From NCBI RefSeq assembly GCF_034008315.1, contig NZ_CP125377.1, positions 3,608,001 to 3,672,000 of the forward strand: a stretch of 64,000 nucleotides of DNA. The letters are read 5' to 3'. Shown in pieces: positions 42,200-51,945 of the stretch. The notes under the pieces are model-generated. The model was not told where the DNA came from and did no database searches. It saw only the letters and a list, made by a program, of their open reading frames with translations. Made by a program: the position numbers and the translations under genes. Each line of letters opens with the position of its first letter. Within the stretch, counting starts at the first letter, position 1. Origin of the DNA: Pseudomonas sp. P8_241 (GTDB lineage: Bacteria > Pseudomonadota > Gammaproteobacteria > Pseudomonadales > Pseudomonadaceae).

Positions 42200-44938
42200 A
42201 TGCCAGTTCACCGGGACAACCCGGCGGTCGATTCCCTGAGCCCTGCTCTTTCTCCCGCCCCGGTTGAGTCGTCAGCCTCGAGAAGTGGTTCCATCAAGTT
42301 CGCCAGTCCGAAATCGGCCGACAGCCATTTGTCGCGCTCGCACCTGCTGCAGCAAATGGCCAACGCGGACGCGGCGCGCCTGATCCTGATTCGTGCCGCC
42401 GCCGGTTTCGGTAAAACCACCCTCATGCAGCAGTACCGCGAGCACTGCATGACCAGCGGCAAGCCGGTGCTGTGGATCAACCTGGAAACGGCCGACAATG
42501 ACCTGCAACGCTTCGTCAACCTGCTGGACAAAGGCCTCGGCGCTTTGATTTCGCGGTCTGGCGAGCAGACGCTGGGCAACGATCCGCCCAATGCCCAGGA
42601 CGTACTCGATCAACTGGTGAACAGTCCATTGCCCTTTGCGATCCTGCTCGACGAGGTCGAAGTCATCCAGAACCCCGAAGTGCTTGAGTTCCTCCAGCAA
42701 CTGGTAGAGCAACTGCCTGGCGGCAGCGTCCTGGTGATGGCTTCGCGTTCCACGCCGGGCATCGGTCTTGGGCGGATTCGAGCCCGGGGTCAGCTACTGG
42801 AGATCCGTCCCGGGGATCTGCGATTTACCCCCGAAGAAGCCATGGCGTTCATTCGCGACAAGCGGCAGATTCCATTGCACGACGACGAACTGGCCACGCT
42901 GTACCGGCGTACCGAAGGCTGGATCGCCGGGCTGTACCTGGCCAGTTTGTCGCTCAAGGATCGGGATGATCACGGCGCATTCATTTCATCGTTTTCCGGA
43001 TCCAACCTGGAACTGGCCGAATACCTCACCGAAGACATTTTGACTCGCCAGACCGAAGACTGCCGCGTGTTCCTGATGCAGACCAGCATCCTCGAGCAAT
43101 TCTGCGTGCCACTCTGCGAGGCGGTAACCGGGCGCAGCGACAGCCGCGCCATGATCGACCACCTCGACCGCACCAACCTGTTCCTGGTCCCGGTCGACAG
43201 CCAGCAACAATGGTTTCGCTATCACCATCTGTTTGCCAGTTTCTTGCGCCATGCCCTGGATCGTCTGTATCCAGGCATGGCCCAGACCCTTCATAAAACT
43301 GCCGCGCACTGGTTTTTCGAGGCAGGGCAACCGATCCCCGGTGTCGAGCACCTGTTCAATGCCGGGCTCCTCGACGCCGCCGCCCAAGCCTTGAACACTC
43401 ACCTCGATACCCTGATCGACAGTGGCCGCACGCGCCTGCTGCTGCGCTGGCTGGACCGAATCGAGGAATCGACTCGCGACCGCTATCCGCAACTCAGTCA
43501 GGCCTACGCCTGGCTGCTGGCGACCACGACCCGCCTCAAAGACGCGATGCAGGTTGCCGAGCGCCTGGAACAAGAATCGGGACCCGCCTATGCCTACGTC
43601 GCCGAGGTCCTGAAGTGCCTGCACCTGGGGGCCACCGATCAGGCCGAGGCGTGCTGCAGCAAGGGCATCGAACTGCTTGAGCGAATGCCGGCCGACGAAG
43701 TGCACCTGTACATGGTGCTGGCAAGCTCGGTGGCGATAAACATGGTCGCCAGCGGCCGCTATGACGAGGCGCGCCACCTGTTGTCCCGCACATTGCAACG
43801 CGATCCACGGGTTCATTCGAGCTTTCTGCGCCACACCTTGAGCGTCAACGAGAGCACGCTCGATCTGATCCAGGGCCGCTTGAGCAATGCCCTCGTGCGC
43901 ATGCAGAGCACACCGGACCGGCCGCAAAACAACGGCCAGCGCAAGCCCCACGAAGCGAAGTTGTCGATGGACATCCTCCACGGCCTTTTGCTGTACGAGA
44001 ACGGCGATTTTGCTCAAGCGCAAACGTACCTGTCGCGCAGCCTGTTTTTTGCCAAGCATGTCAGCTCCCCTGATAACCAGATCGTCACTCACGTACTGAC
44101 TGCCCGCATCGCCTACCGTCAGGGCGACCGCACGACGTGGACCCGTTGCCTGATGGAACTGGAGCACATCGGCCGTCAGGTAGGTTCGCGCCGCGTCGAG
44201 TGTTCCGCCTGGCTGGAGCGAGCCCGCGTGGCAATACTGGAACAGCGCCTCGATTCGGCGGTGCAAGCCCTGCATTCGGCGGATCTGGCAGGCGATTGGG
44301 ACCGCCCCGATTTCATCCGGTTCGCCAACGATATGGACACGCCGAGTATCGCCCGTCAGCGCCTGCGCATTTTCCAGGGTGAAGGCGCTGCGGCGGTCAA
44401 GGCGTTGCGCACGGCCATCGAACAGGCACGGCACTGGCAACATCACCGCCGCGAACTGAAACTGCACATTCTTCTGGCCCTGGCGCTGGACAGTATCCAG
44501 CACCCGCAGGAGGCTTTTCAGGCGCTCAATGAGGCGCTGCGCCTGGCCAGTCATGACGGTTTCCTGGCCACGTTCATTGAGGAAGGCGAGCGCATGACCG
44601 GGTTGCTGCAACGCTGGGCCACCACGGGCAAGGCTCGCTGCAAGGAGCTGGGTATCGAATGCGGATTCGTCGAAAAACTGATGCAACAGTTGGGGACCAG
44701 TGACGCAAGCATGGAAGACGCACGCAACGACAACGGGGCGCACGAAGTGCTGACCGTGCGCGAGTACCAGATCCTGCAACTGCTGGCTGCCGGGAATCGT
44801 AACCGTGAAATCGCCGAGAAAGTGTTTCTCTCGGAATTCACCGTGAAATCCCATCTGCAGAAGATCTACGCGAAACTGGAGGCCAAAGGGCGTACCGAAA
44901 CCCTGGCCATCGCCCGCGCGCGGGGCTGGATCACCTGA
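42200..44938 (+). CDS. MalT-type LuxR transcriptional activator
   Basis: This 912-residue regulator has Walker A AAAGFGKTT at residues 66-74, the Walker B-like ILLDEVEVIQNPEVLEF, a WIAGLYLASLSL segment typical of the family, helical repeats, and a C-terminal LuxR domain (LTVREYQILQLLAAGNRNRE, then EFTVKSHLQKIYAKLE). The ATG at 42200 follows GGAGG by 8 nt; an ATG five codons earlier overlaps that ribosome site and is less likely. It is very similar in layout to the regulator at 53517-56198, and both contain the blocks found in the two short regulators. It is probably the activator of the divergent thiolase 3 operon or of the ETF/dehydrogenase genes. Confidence 0.88.
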   Translation: MPVHRDNPAVDSLSPALSPAPVESSASRSGSIKFASPKSADSHLSRSHLLQQMANADAARLILIRAAAGFGKTTLMQQYREHCMTSGKPVLWINLETADNDLQRFVNLLDKGLGALISRSGEQTLGNDPPNAQDVLDQLVNSPLPFAILLDEVEVIQNPEVLEFLQQLVEQLPGGSVLVMASRSTPGIGLGRIRARGQLLEIRPGDLRFTPEEAMAFIRDKRQIPLHDDELATLYRRTEGWIAGLYLASLSLKDRDDHGAFISSFSGSNLELAEYLTEDILTRQTEDCRVFLMQTSILEQFCVPLCEAVTGRSDSRAMIDHLDRTNLFLVPVDSQQQWFRYHHLFASFLRHALDRLYPGMAQTLHKTAAHWFFEAGQPIPGVEHLFNAGLLDAAAQALNTHLDTLIDSGRTRLLLRWLDRIEESTRDRYPQLSQAYAWLLATTTRLKDAMQVAERLEQESGPAYAYVAEVLKCLHLGATDQAEACCSKGIELLERMPADEVHLYMVLASSVAINMVASGRYDEARHLLSRTLQRDPRVHSSFLRHTLSVNESTLDLIQGRLSNALVRMQSTPDRPQNNGQRKPHEAKLSMDILHGLLLYENGDFAQAQTYLSRSLFFAKHVSSPDNQIVTHVLTARIAYRQGDRTTWTRCLMELEHIGRQVGSRRVECSAWLERARVAILEQRLDSAVQALHSADLAGDWDRPDFIRFANDMDTPSIARQRLRIFQGEGAAAVKALRTAIEQARHWQHHRRELKLHILLALALDSIQHPQEAFQALNEALRLASHDGFLATFIEEGERMTGLLQRWATTGKARCKELGIECGFVEKLMQQLGTSDASMEDARNDNGAHEVLTVREYQILQLLAAGNRNREIAEKVFLSEFTVKSHLQKIYAKLEAKGRTETLAIARARGWIT

Positions 44939-44947
44939 AAGGCAAAC

Positions 44948-44974
44948 GCTCATCGCGGGTCGCCCGCGATGAGC
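44948..44974. terminator. stem-loop between convergent genes
   Basis: A perfect 12-bp stem, GCTCATCGCGGG with CCCGCGATGAGC, closes a 3-nt loop. There is no T-run, so it may be a transcript-stabilising or Rho-assisted end serving both strands. Confidence 0.55.
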
Positions 44975-44987
44975 CCATCAGGATTGT

Positions 44988-46322
44988 CTACGCTTTCACA
45001 CGTTCCTTAAGCTGACTGGCCGGAATGGCCACCAGCAGCACCACCGCACCCACCACCAACACGCCCGCGATCACATCGAACGCAAGGTACAAGTCTCCGG
45101 TTGCGGTTTTGATCGCTCCCACCACAATCTGGCTGATGACCCCGGCCAGACCACCGATGCAACTGATTACCGCAATCCCCACCGCCGCTGCAGAGGGCGA
45201 CAGTAAGGCTGGCGGTATGCTCCAGAACAGCGACAGCGCGGACAGCGCGGCGGCAGCCCCGATGCTCATGAACACCACCGACAGCACGAGATGATCCTGG
45301 ACCGGCCCCAGCAAAAAGAAACAGGTGGCGCTGAGCATCAGGGTCAGGCTCACGTGCCAGCGCCGCTCCAGCCGTTTATCTGAGCTGCGGGCCAGCAGGT
45401 ACATGCCGATCAAGGCACCCATGTACGGCACGCTGGCCAACAGGCCGATGCTTTTCAGATCCTGCACGCCAAACCCGCGAATCAATGTCGGCATCCAGTA
45501 AGACACCGTGTTCGAGCCGCTGTAGATGCAAAAGAACACCAACCCGGCAATGTACACCTAGGGATTGCGCAGCACTTGCACCAGGCTGGCATTGGGCGTG
45601 TCTGCCGGCCGCCCGTGGGCCAGGCAAGCCGCCAGCATGTGTTTTTCCTGTACCGTGAGCCAGCGCGCATCATCCGGTTTATCGACCAGCCAGAACCAGC
45701 CGAACAGCCCCAGCAACATTGCCGGGACGCCTTCGAGCACAAACAGTACCTGCCAGTCGCGCAGGCCCAGCCAACCATGAAAATGGCTCATGATGGTTCC
45801 GGCGAGCGGCCCGCTGATGATGCCGGCGACCATGGCTGCCATCAGGAATACCGCCGTAATGCGCGCACGCAGAGCGGGGGGAAACCAGTACGTCAAGTAC
45901 AGGATCACGCCGGGGAAGAAACCGGCCTCGGCCACGCCAAGCAGGAAGCGCGCGACAATCAACTGATCCGCCGTGGTGACAAACGCCGTGGCCACGGTGA
46001 CCATGCCCCACAGCACCATGATGCGTGTCAGAGTGGCCCGCGCACCCGTGCGTTGCAGATAGATATTGCTCGGTACTTCGAACAGGATGTAGCCCAGGTA
46101 AAAAATCCCTGCGCCAAGGCCGTAGGCGGCATCCGTCAGCCCGATGTCCTCGGCCATGCGCAGCTTGGCGAAGGACACGTTCAGCCGGTCGATGGTGTTG
46201 ATGGCATAGGCCAGGACCAGGTAAGGCAACAAGCGCAGGATGACCTTGCGATAGACCCCCCGGGTTTCCTCGACGGAATAATCGGACGTCGCCGGCAGGT
46301 AGTGCTCAGCAGCATGACTCAT
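44988..46322 (-). pseudogene. MFS transporter (ACS type) interrupted by an in-frame TAG
   Basis: Residues 1-254 (46322-45561) hold the first six membrane segments and NTIDRLNVSFAKLRMAEDIG, typical of anion:cation symporter-type MFS carriers for aromatic or organic acids. A TAG codon at 45560-45558 follows VLRNP. The frame then resumes immediately as VYIAGLVFFCIYSGSNTVSY and runs 189 residues to 44988, completing a normal ~444-residue carrier. There is no frameshift. Either a point mutation inactivated the gene, the stop is read through, or it is a sequencing error. The start has AAGGAG 6 nt upstream and looks intact. It would otherwise import the acid substrate of the cluster. Confidence 0.82.
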
Positions 46323-46351
46323 GCGGCTCTCCTTTCATGGATGATGCTGAT

Positions 46352-46454
46352 CCTGCAGGAGCGAGCCTGCTCGCGATGGATGTCAACGATTACGCGGTCT
46401 GTCAGCAAGAACGCATCGTGTTTGAGCCCGTCGCGAGCAGGCTTGCTCCTACAG
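46352..46454. repeat. single REPIN
   Basis: CCTGCAGGAGCGAGCCTGCT and the mirrored TCGCGAGCAGGCTTGCTCCT flank a spacer, between the transporter start and the ETF alpha stop. Confidence 0.85.
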
Positions 46455-46467
46455 GGAGTGGTGGTTT

Positions 46468-47409
46468 TCAGAGGGCTTGTTCGAGTTGCGGGACCGCCTC
46501 GAACAGGTCGGCCACCAGGCCGTAGTCGGCCACCTGAAAAATCGGCGCCTCTTCGTCTTTGTTGATGGCGACGATGATTTTCGAGTCTTTCATCCCCGCC
46601 AAGTGCTGGATCGCCCCGCTGATACCGACGGCGATGTACAACTGCGGCGCGACAATCTTGCCGGTCTGTCCGACCTGCATGTCGTTGGGCACAAACCCTG
46701 CGTCAACCGCGGCGCGTGACGCTCCGACACCGGCGCCGAGCTTGTCGGCCAGGCTGTACAGGTATTGGAAGTTCTCGCCGTTTTGCATCCCGCGTCCGCC
46801 GGACACCACGATTTTCGCAGCGGTCAGCTCAGGACGATCAGACTTGGCCAGCGCTTCGCTGACAAAGCTGGAAATGCCTGCGTCATGGGCATCGGCAATG
46901 GACTCGATGGTGGCGCAGCCTCCTTCGGCGGCGACCGGGTCGAAACCGGTGGCACGCACGGTGATCACTTTGACCACCGCGCTCGACTGCACGGTAGCGA
47001 TGGCGTTACCGGCGTAGATCGGGCGCTTGAAGGTGTCAGGGCTTTCTACCGAAATGATCTCGGAGATCTGGTCAACGTCCAGTGCCGCAGCAACGCGCGG
47101 CAGGATGTTCTTGCCGCAGGACGTGGCAGGCGCCAAAACATGGGTGAAAATGGTGTGCTGCTCGACCACCAGGCGGGTGACCAAAGGTGCGACGTTTTCC
47201 GCAAGCTGATGGGCATAGACCGGATGATCCACCCACAGCACTTTGGCCACCCCTGCGATGTTTGCAGCGCACTCAGCCACGGTCCCCACACCCTGCCCCG
47301 CAACCAGCACATGGATGTCACCACCGATTTCAGCGGCGGCAGCCACGGTATTGAGCGTGGCCGTGGCCAGCGTGTTGTTGTCGTGCTCAGCGATTACCAG
47401 GATTGCCAT
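46468..47409 (-). CDS. etfA: electron transfer flavoprotein alpha subunit
   Basis: This 313-residue subunit has the C-terminal FAD domain signature ([56 protein letters not shown]). It passes electrons from acyl-CoA dehydrogenases to ETF:ubiquinone oxidoreductase. The ATG starts right after the TGA of the beta subunit gene (47412-47410), so the two are coupled. Pseudomonads have a housekeeping ETF elsewhere. A second copy beside several acyl-CoA dehydrogenases suggests a dedicated acceptor for this pathway. Confidence 0.92.
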   Translation of the reverse strand: MAILVIAEHDNNTLATATLNTVAAAAEIGGDIHVLVAGQGVGTVAECAANIAGVAKVLWVDHPVYAHQLAENVAPLVTRLVVEQHTIFTHVLAPATSCGKNILPRVAAALDVDQISEIISVESPDTFKRPIYAGNAIATVQSSAVVKVITVRATGFDPVAAEGGCATIESIADAHDAGISSFVSEALAKSDRPELTAAKIVVSGGRGMQNGENFQYLYSLADKLGAGVGASRAAVDAGFVPNDMQVGQTGKIVAPQLYIAVGISGAIQHLAGMKDSKIIVAINKDEEAPIFQVADYGLVADLFEAVPQLEQAL

Positions 47410-48159
47410 TCAAATCACCTTCGCTTCGTTTTTCAGTTTCTCGACCAGTTCCGCCACCGACTTGACCTTGATGCCCGCGCTGCGTGTCGCGGGCGCTTGA
47501 ACTTTGAGGACGGTGTTGGTGGAGGCGGTGCAAACACCCAAAGCATCCGGGGTCAGCACTTCAAGAGGCTTCTTCTTGGCCTTCATGATGTTCGGCAGGG
47601 ACGCATAGCGCGGTTCGTTCAAACGCAGATCGGTGGTGACGATGGCGGGCAATTTCAGGGAAACCGTCTGCATGCCGCTGTCGATTTCACGGGAGACGTT
47701 GATCTTGTCACCGACGATCTCGACCTTCGAGGCGAAGGTACCCTGTGCAAAGCCCGTGAGTGCGCCGAGCATCTGCCCGGTCTGGTTGTTGTCGCTGTCG
47801 ATCGCTTGTTTGCCGAGGATCACCAGCTGCGGTTGCTCCTGATCGACAACGGCCTTGAGCAGCCTGGCGATGGCCAGCGAGCTCAGTTCGTCGTCGCTCT
47901 CGATCAGGATGGCGCGGTCTGCACCCAAGGCCAGCGCGGTGCGCAATTGTTCCTGGGCGGCGGCAGGCCCGACACTGACCACGACGACTTCATTGGCGAC
48001 GCCCTGCTCTTTGAGGCGCACCGCTTCTTCCACGGCAATTTCGCAGAAGGGGTTCAGGGCCATTTTGACGTTGGCCAGGTCCATGCCGGACTGGTCTTCC
48101 TTGACGCGAACCTTGACATTGAAGTCGACCACGCGCTTGACGGCTACGAGGACTTTCAT
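47410..48159 (-). CDS. etfB: electron transfer flavoprotein beta subunit
   Basis: This 249-residue subunit has the family opening [38 protein letters not shown] with the AMP/recognition region, and [20 protein letters not shown]. The ATG at 48159 fits the family length; a longer upstream frame runs into REPIN sequence. It is the partner of the alpha subunit encoded immediately downstream. The gap of 164 nt to the upstream dehydrogenase gene is filled by a REPIN. Confidence 0.92.
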   Translation of the reverse strand: MKVLVAVKRVVDFNVKVRVKEDQSGMDLANVKMALNPFCEIAVEEAVRLKEQGVANEVVVVSVGPAAAQEQLRTALALGADRAILIESDDELSSLAIARLLKAVVDQEQPQLVILGKQAIDSDNNQTGQMLGALTGFAQGTFASKVEIVGDKINVSREIDSGMQTVSLKLPAIVTTDLRLNEPRYASLPNIMKAKKKPLEVLTPDALGVCTASTNTVLKVQAPATRSAGIKVKSVAELVEKLKNEAKVI

Positions 48160-48190
48160 CAGATAACTCCAAAATGAATGGATCTTTTTT

Positions 48191-48304
48191 TGTAGGAGCG
48201 AGCTTGCTCCGGCCGGTGATCCGACGAAGCACTCCAGGACGGCGCGGTTATTCAGCGTGTACGCGTTATCGTTGACGTCCATCGCGAGCGGGCTCGCTCC
48301 TGCT
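48191..48304. repeat. single REPIN
   Basis: TGTAGGAGCGAGCTTGCTCC and the mirrored ATCGCGAGCGGGCTCGCTCC flank a spacer, within what may be a transcript joining the dehydrogenase pair to the ETF genes. Confidence 0.82.
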
Positions 48305-48323
48305 GGGGATTGGGGATGACGGG

Positions 48324-49466
48324 CTACTCGTCTTGCATCAGGTCGCTGTAGGCCTGCAGGTGATGGTCGTCGTCGCCGAACTGGCGAGCGATCATCAGCA
48401 GATGTTTGGCGTGATGCGACAGCACGTATTCCCAGGTCAAACCGATACCGCCGTGCAACTGAATGCCCTGATCGGCGACATAACGCGCGGCACGGCAGAC
48501 GGTGTATTTAGCGGCAGCCAGTGTTCGGCTGCGTTCAGGGCTGTCCGGCTCGTTGGCCACGCAAGCGGCGAGCATGGTCATCGAAGTCGCCTGGTCCAGT
48601 TCGATGTGCATGTCCACCATGCGGTGCTGCAAGGCCTGGAATTTGCCGATGACCTGGCCGAATTGCTTACGGGTCTTGAGATAATCAAGCGTCAACGCGC
48701 AAGTTGCCTCCAGACTGCCAACCGCCTGCGCGCATTGTGCGGCGATGGCGCGTCCCTGCTGATAACGCAAGGCATCGAGTGCCTTGCCGTGCTCACCCAA
48801 TACGGCGGCATTGCTGACAACCACGTTGTCCAGGAACAGGTCGCAAGCCCGGCGACCGTCCATGGTCGGATATTCCCGTATGCTCACGCCCGGGGCTGCC
48901 GGATCGACCAGGAACAGGCCGATGCCCGCCTCGTCACGCACTTCACCGGATACCCGCGCCGAGACCAGAATCAAGCCGGCGCTCTGGCCGGCGACCACCA
49001 CCGATTTGCGTCCGCTGAGCGACCAGCCGCCATTGACCGCTTCGGCACGGGTCTGGACATCGTGCAACTGGTAATGGCTTTGCGGTTCATCGATGGCCAC
49101 GGCCAATTGCAGCTCGGCACTGGCCACTTGCGGCAGCAGTTCGTTCTTTTGCGCGGCATTGCCCAGTTGATCGATCAGCCCGCCGGCATAGATCACCGAA
49201 TGCAGCCACGGCTCCAGGCACAGACCGCGCCCGAGCTCCTGGGCCACCAGCATGACGTCCACGCCATTGCCACCGAACCCCCCGAATGCCTCGGCGAACG
49301 GTACCGAGGCAAGTCCCAGCTCTCCCATCTGCTGCCAGAACTCGTCGCTGAAGCCTTTGGCACTGTCGCGAAACTGTTCGCGCTGCTCGAAACTGTAGGT
49401 GTCACGCACCAGTCGGGCAGCCGTGTCTTGCAGCATTTGCTGCTCTTGTGAAAGTTTAAAGTCCAT
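48324..49466 (-). CDS. acyl-CoA dehydrogenase, beta-like subunit of a pair
   Basis: This 380-residue protein has the family fold ([20 protein letters not shown] near the C-terminus). The usual TEPGAGSD is replaced by [10 protein letters not shown], the FITNG-like stretch is [14 protein letters not shown], and no GGTxEI-type motif is present. Such proteins occur as the non-catalytic partner in alpha2beta2 acyl-CoA dehydrogenases of steroid side-chain degradation. It lies 10 nt after the more canonical dehydrogenase at 49477-50673, which would be the alpha partner. Pairing is inferred from gene arrangement and motif loss. Confidence 0.82.
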   Translation of the reverse strand: MDFKLSQEQQMLQDTAARLVRDTYSFEQREQFRDSAKGFSDEFWQQMGELGLASVPFAEAFGGFGGNGVDVMLVAQELGRGLCLEPWLHSVIYAGGLIDQLGNAAQKNELLPQVASAELQLAVAIDEPQSHYQLHDVQTRAEAVNGGWSLSGRKSVVVAGQSAGLILVSARVSGEVRDEAGIGLFLVDPAAPGVSIREYPTMDGRRACDLFLDNVVVSNAAVLGEHGKALDALRYQQGRAIAAQCAQAVGSLEATCALTLDYLKTRKQFGQVIGKFQALQHRMVDMHIELDQATSMTMLAACVANEPDSPERSRTLAAAKYTVCRAARYVADQGIQLHGGIGLTWEYVLSHHAKHLLMIARQFGDDDHHLQAYSDLMQDE

Positions 49467-49476
49467 GGCCTGCCCC

Positions 49477-50673
49477 TTAGAGTTCGAGAATCATCTTGGC
49501 GATGATGTTCTTCTGGATTTCAGTGGACCCGCCGTAGACCGAGGCTTTGCGCATGTCCAGGTACTGGCAGGTCGACGAGTTGCTGAACTCGCTGTGCAGC
49601 AGTTCGCCTTCATGGTCATAGCTCAACTCGTCTTTAAGAAACGGATTGGCATAGGCCCCCACCACTTTGGTCAGAAGGTAAGTAATCGCCTGACGGATCT
49701 CGGTGCCCTTGATTTTCAGGATCGAACTTTCTGAACCCGGAACGCCGCCCTCCTGGGCCGAGGCCAGAATGCGCAGGTTGCTCATGGCAATGGCCATCAG
49801 CTGGATTTCCACATCGGCGATCTGCGCACGCAAGTGCGGGTCTTCGATCAACGGCTTGCCGTTGCGATACTCTTGTCGGGCAACCTGCTTGAGACGCGAG
49901 AGCATGGCCTTGGCGATGCCGATCCCGGCGATCGTCGTGCGTTCATGCGTCAGCAGATACTTGGCACAGGTCCAGCCCTCGTTCTCACGGCCGACCAGGT
50001 TGTGTACCGGTACACGCACGTTGTCGAGGAACACTTCGTTGACGTAATGACCGCCGTCGAGGGTAATGATCGGCCGCACGGTGATGCCCGGGGTTTTCAT
50101 GTCGATCAGCAGGAAGGAAATACCCCTTTGCTGTTGCGCATCGGCATCGGTACGCACCAGGCAGAACATCCAGTCGGCCATATGGCCGGTTGACGTCCAG
50201 GTCTTCTGGCCATTGACCACGTAATGGTCGCCGTCGCGCACCGCACGGGTGCGCAGGCTGGCCAGGTCAGACCCGGCGCCAGGCTCGGAGTAGCCCTGGC
50301 ACCACCAGTCATCGCAGTTGAGAATGCGCGGCAGGAAATGCGCCTTTTGTTCTTCGGTGCCGAATTTGATAATCACCGGCCCGACCATATTGATGCCAAA
50401 CGGTACAATCCGCGGTGAACCGGCAACCGAACATTCTTCGTCGAAAATGTGCTTCTGCACGGCGCTCCAGCCCGTGCCTCCCTGCTCCACCGGCCAGCTT
50501 GCCGCCAGCCAGCCCTGGTCATTAAGGGTGCGCATCCAGAGTACCTGGTCGTCTTTGCATACCGACTTGCCCTGGTTGATCCTGGCCGCGATGTTTTGCG
50601 GCAGGTTTGCCTTGAGAAATGCGCGAACTTCCTCGCGGAACGTCACTTCCTCGGGACTGAAATGAATATCCAT
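49477..50673 (-). CDS. acyl-CoA dehydrogenase, alpha-like subunit of a pair
   Basis: This 398-residue enzyme has GYSEPGAGSDLASLRTRAVR, HYVVNGQKTWTSTGHMADWM, DNVRVPVHNLVGRENEGWT and a C-terminal YGGSTEIQKNIIAKMI. The start at 50673 gives the family length; a longer frame extends upstream without a good site. The SEPGAGSDLASLRT/NGQKTWTSTGH pattern is close to the dehydrogenases used on steroid and isoprenoid side chains. With the following gene (10 nt away) it probably forms a heteromeric enzyme, and the ETF genes lie just beyond. Confidence 0.86.
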   Translation of the reverse strand: MDIHFSPEEVTFREEVRAFLKANLPQNIAARINQGKSVCKDDQVLWMRTLNDQGWLAASWPVEQGGTGWSAVQKHIFDEECSVAGSPRIVPFGINMVGPVIIKFGTEEQKAHFLPRILNCDDWWCQGYSEPGAGSDLASLRTRAVRDGDHYVVNGQKTWTSTGHMADWMFCLVRTDADAQQQRGISFLLIDMKTPGITVRPIITLDGGHYVNEVFLDNVRVPVHNLVGRENEGWTCAKYLLTHERTTIAGIGIAKAMLSRLKQVARQEYRNGKPLIEDPHLRAQIADVEIQLMAIAMSNLRILASAQEGGVPGSESSILKIKGTEIRQAITYLLTKVVGAYANPFLKDELSYDHEGELLHSEFSNSSTCQYLDMRKASVYGGSTEIQKNIIAKMILEL

Positions 50674-50781
50674 GTGGTACCTCAACAGTGAGTCGCCAGC
50701 CTGTGGCCGGTCTTGTTTTGCACGTGCTGCAAAGGGGCTGCGTGCCGCCGCAGTCGTTGGCACTGCGACGGCACACTGCAT

Positions 50782-51867
50782 TTATTGATCGAAGAGGATG
50801 ACCGAGCGAGCCAGCTCACCCCGACGCAGTTCGTCGAAGGCTTCGTTGATCTGCTCCAGTTTGATCCGCTGCGAGATCATTTCATCGAGCTTGAGCCGGC
50901 CCTGCATGTAGAAGTCGGTCAGGCGCGGCAGGTCTACCGGGAAGCGGTTGGAACCCATGAACGAACCCTGGATACGACGCTCATGCAGGAGTGCCAGTGG
51001 ATCGAGCTCCAGCTTCACACCCGGCTTGATCATGCCGATCACCGTCGCGGTACCACCGCGAGCCAGCATGCCAAAAGCCTGTTCGGCGGTTTGCTTGAGG
51101 CCGATGCATTCAAACGCGTGATGCACGCCGCCACGGGTCAATTCCAGCACCTGTGCGACCGCACTGCCGTCTTTGGCGTTGACCACATCGGTGGCGCCGA
51201 ACTGCCTGGCCAGTTCCAGCTTCGAGTCGAGCATGTCGACGGCAATAATCCGTCCCGCACCGGCCAGCGCCGCACCGTTGATGGTGGCCAGGCCGATGCC
51301 GCCACAGCCGATCACCGCGACGGTTTCGCCCGGACGAACCTTGGCGGTATTGAACACGGCGCCAGTCCCGGTGGTGACCGCGCACCCCAGCAAGGCGGCT
51401 CGGTCGAGCGGCATGTCCCGGCGAATCGCGACCAGCGCATTCTCATGCACCAACATTTGCTCAGCGTAAGCCGACAGGTTGATGAACTGCGTCATCGGCT
51501 TTTTGATGTAGGTCAGGCGTGACTCTTCATCCGCACCGCGTTTGGTCTCTGGAGACACGCACAGCGACAGGTGCCCGGTGACGCAGTGCTCGCAGTGGCC
51601 GCAATAGGCCGACAGGCAGGTCACCACATGATCACCCGGCTTCACCGTGCGCACCAGGGAACCCACTTGCTCGACGATGCCCGACGCTTCGTGGCCGAGG
51701 ACGACCGGTTTCGGATGCGGATACGCGCCATCGACGAAGTGCAGGTCGGAGTGGCAGACGCCCACCGCAACGGTACGCACCAGCACTTCCCGGGGTCCGG
51801 GTTTGCTGATGCCGACTTCTTCGATGGTCATTGGCAAACCGGGAGCATGGAATACGGCAGCTTTCAT
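50782..51867 (-). CDS. zinc-dependent alcohol dehydrogenase
   Basis: This 361-residue MDR-family enzyme has the catalytic zinc ligand region [20 protein letters not shown] with GHEASG, four structural-zinc cysteines in [15 protein letters not shown], and the NAD-binding [14 protein letters not shown]. It would oxidise a primary alcohol to the aldehyde (or the reverse) with NAD. It lies between the dehydrogenase pair and the aldehyde dehydrogenase, so alcohol and aldehyde oxidation are linked. This implies that the growth substrate, or an intermediate, is an alcohol later activated by the CoA ligase. Confidence 0.9.
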   Translation of the reverse strand: MKAAVFHAPGLPMTIEEVGISKPGPREVLVRTVAVGVCHSDLHFVDGAYPHPKPVVLGHEASGIVEQVGSLVRTVKPGDHVVTCLSAYCGHCEHCVTGHLSLCVSPETKRGADEESRLTYIKKPMTQFINLSAYAEQMLVHENALVAIRRDMPLDRAALLGCAVTTGTGAVFNTAKVRPGETVAVIGCGGIGLATINGAALAGAGRIIAVDMLDSKLELARQFGATDVVNAKDGSAVAQVLELTRGGVHHAFECIGLKQTAEQAFGMLARGGTATVIGMIKPGVKLELDPLALLHERRIQGSFMGSNRFPVDLPRLTDFYMQGRLKLDEMISQRIKLEQINEAFDELRRGELARSVILFDQ

Positions 51868-51945
51868 TTTTTATTCTCTTTTAAAAGCATGAAGTGAATG
51901 GCGACGGCGAGCGCTATGAGCGCACCCGCCATGCCGGTGGTTGTC

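Noticed and set aside
42986..44953. A 655-codon open frame on the minus strand
   Set aside because: It is opposite a clear MalT-type regulator, with no recognisable domains or ribosome site.
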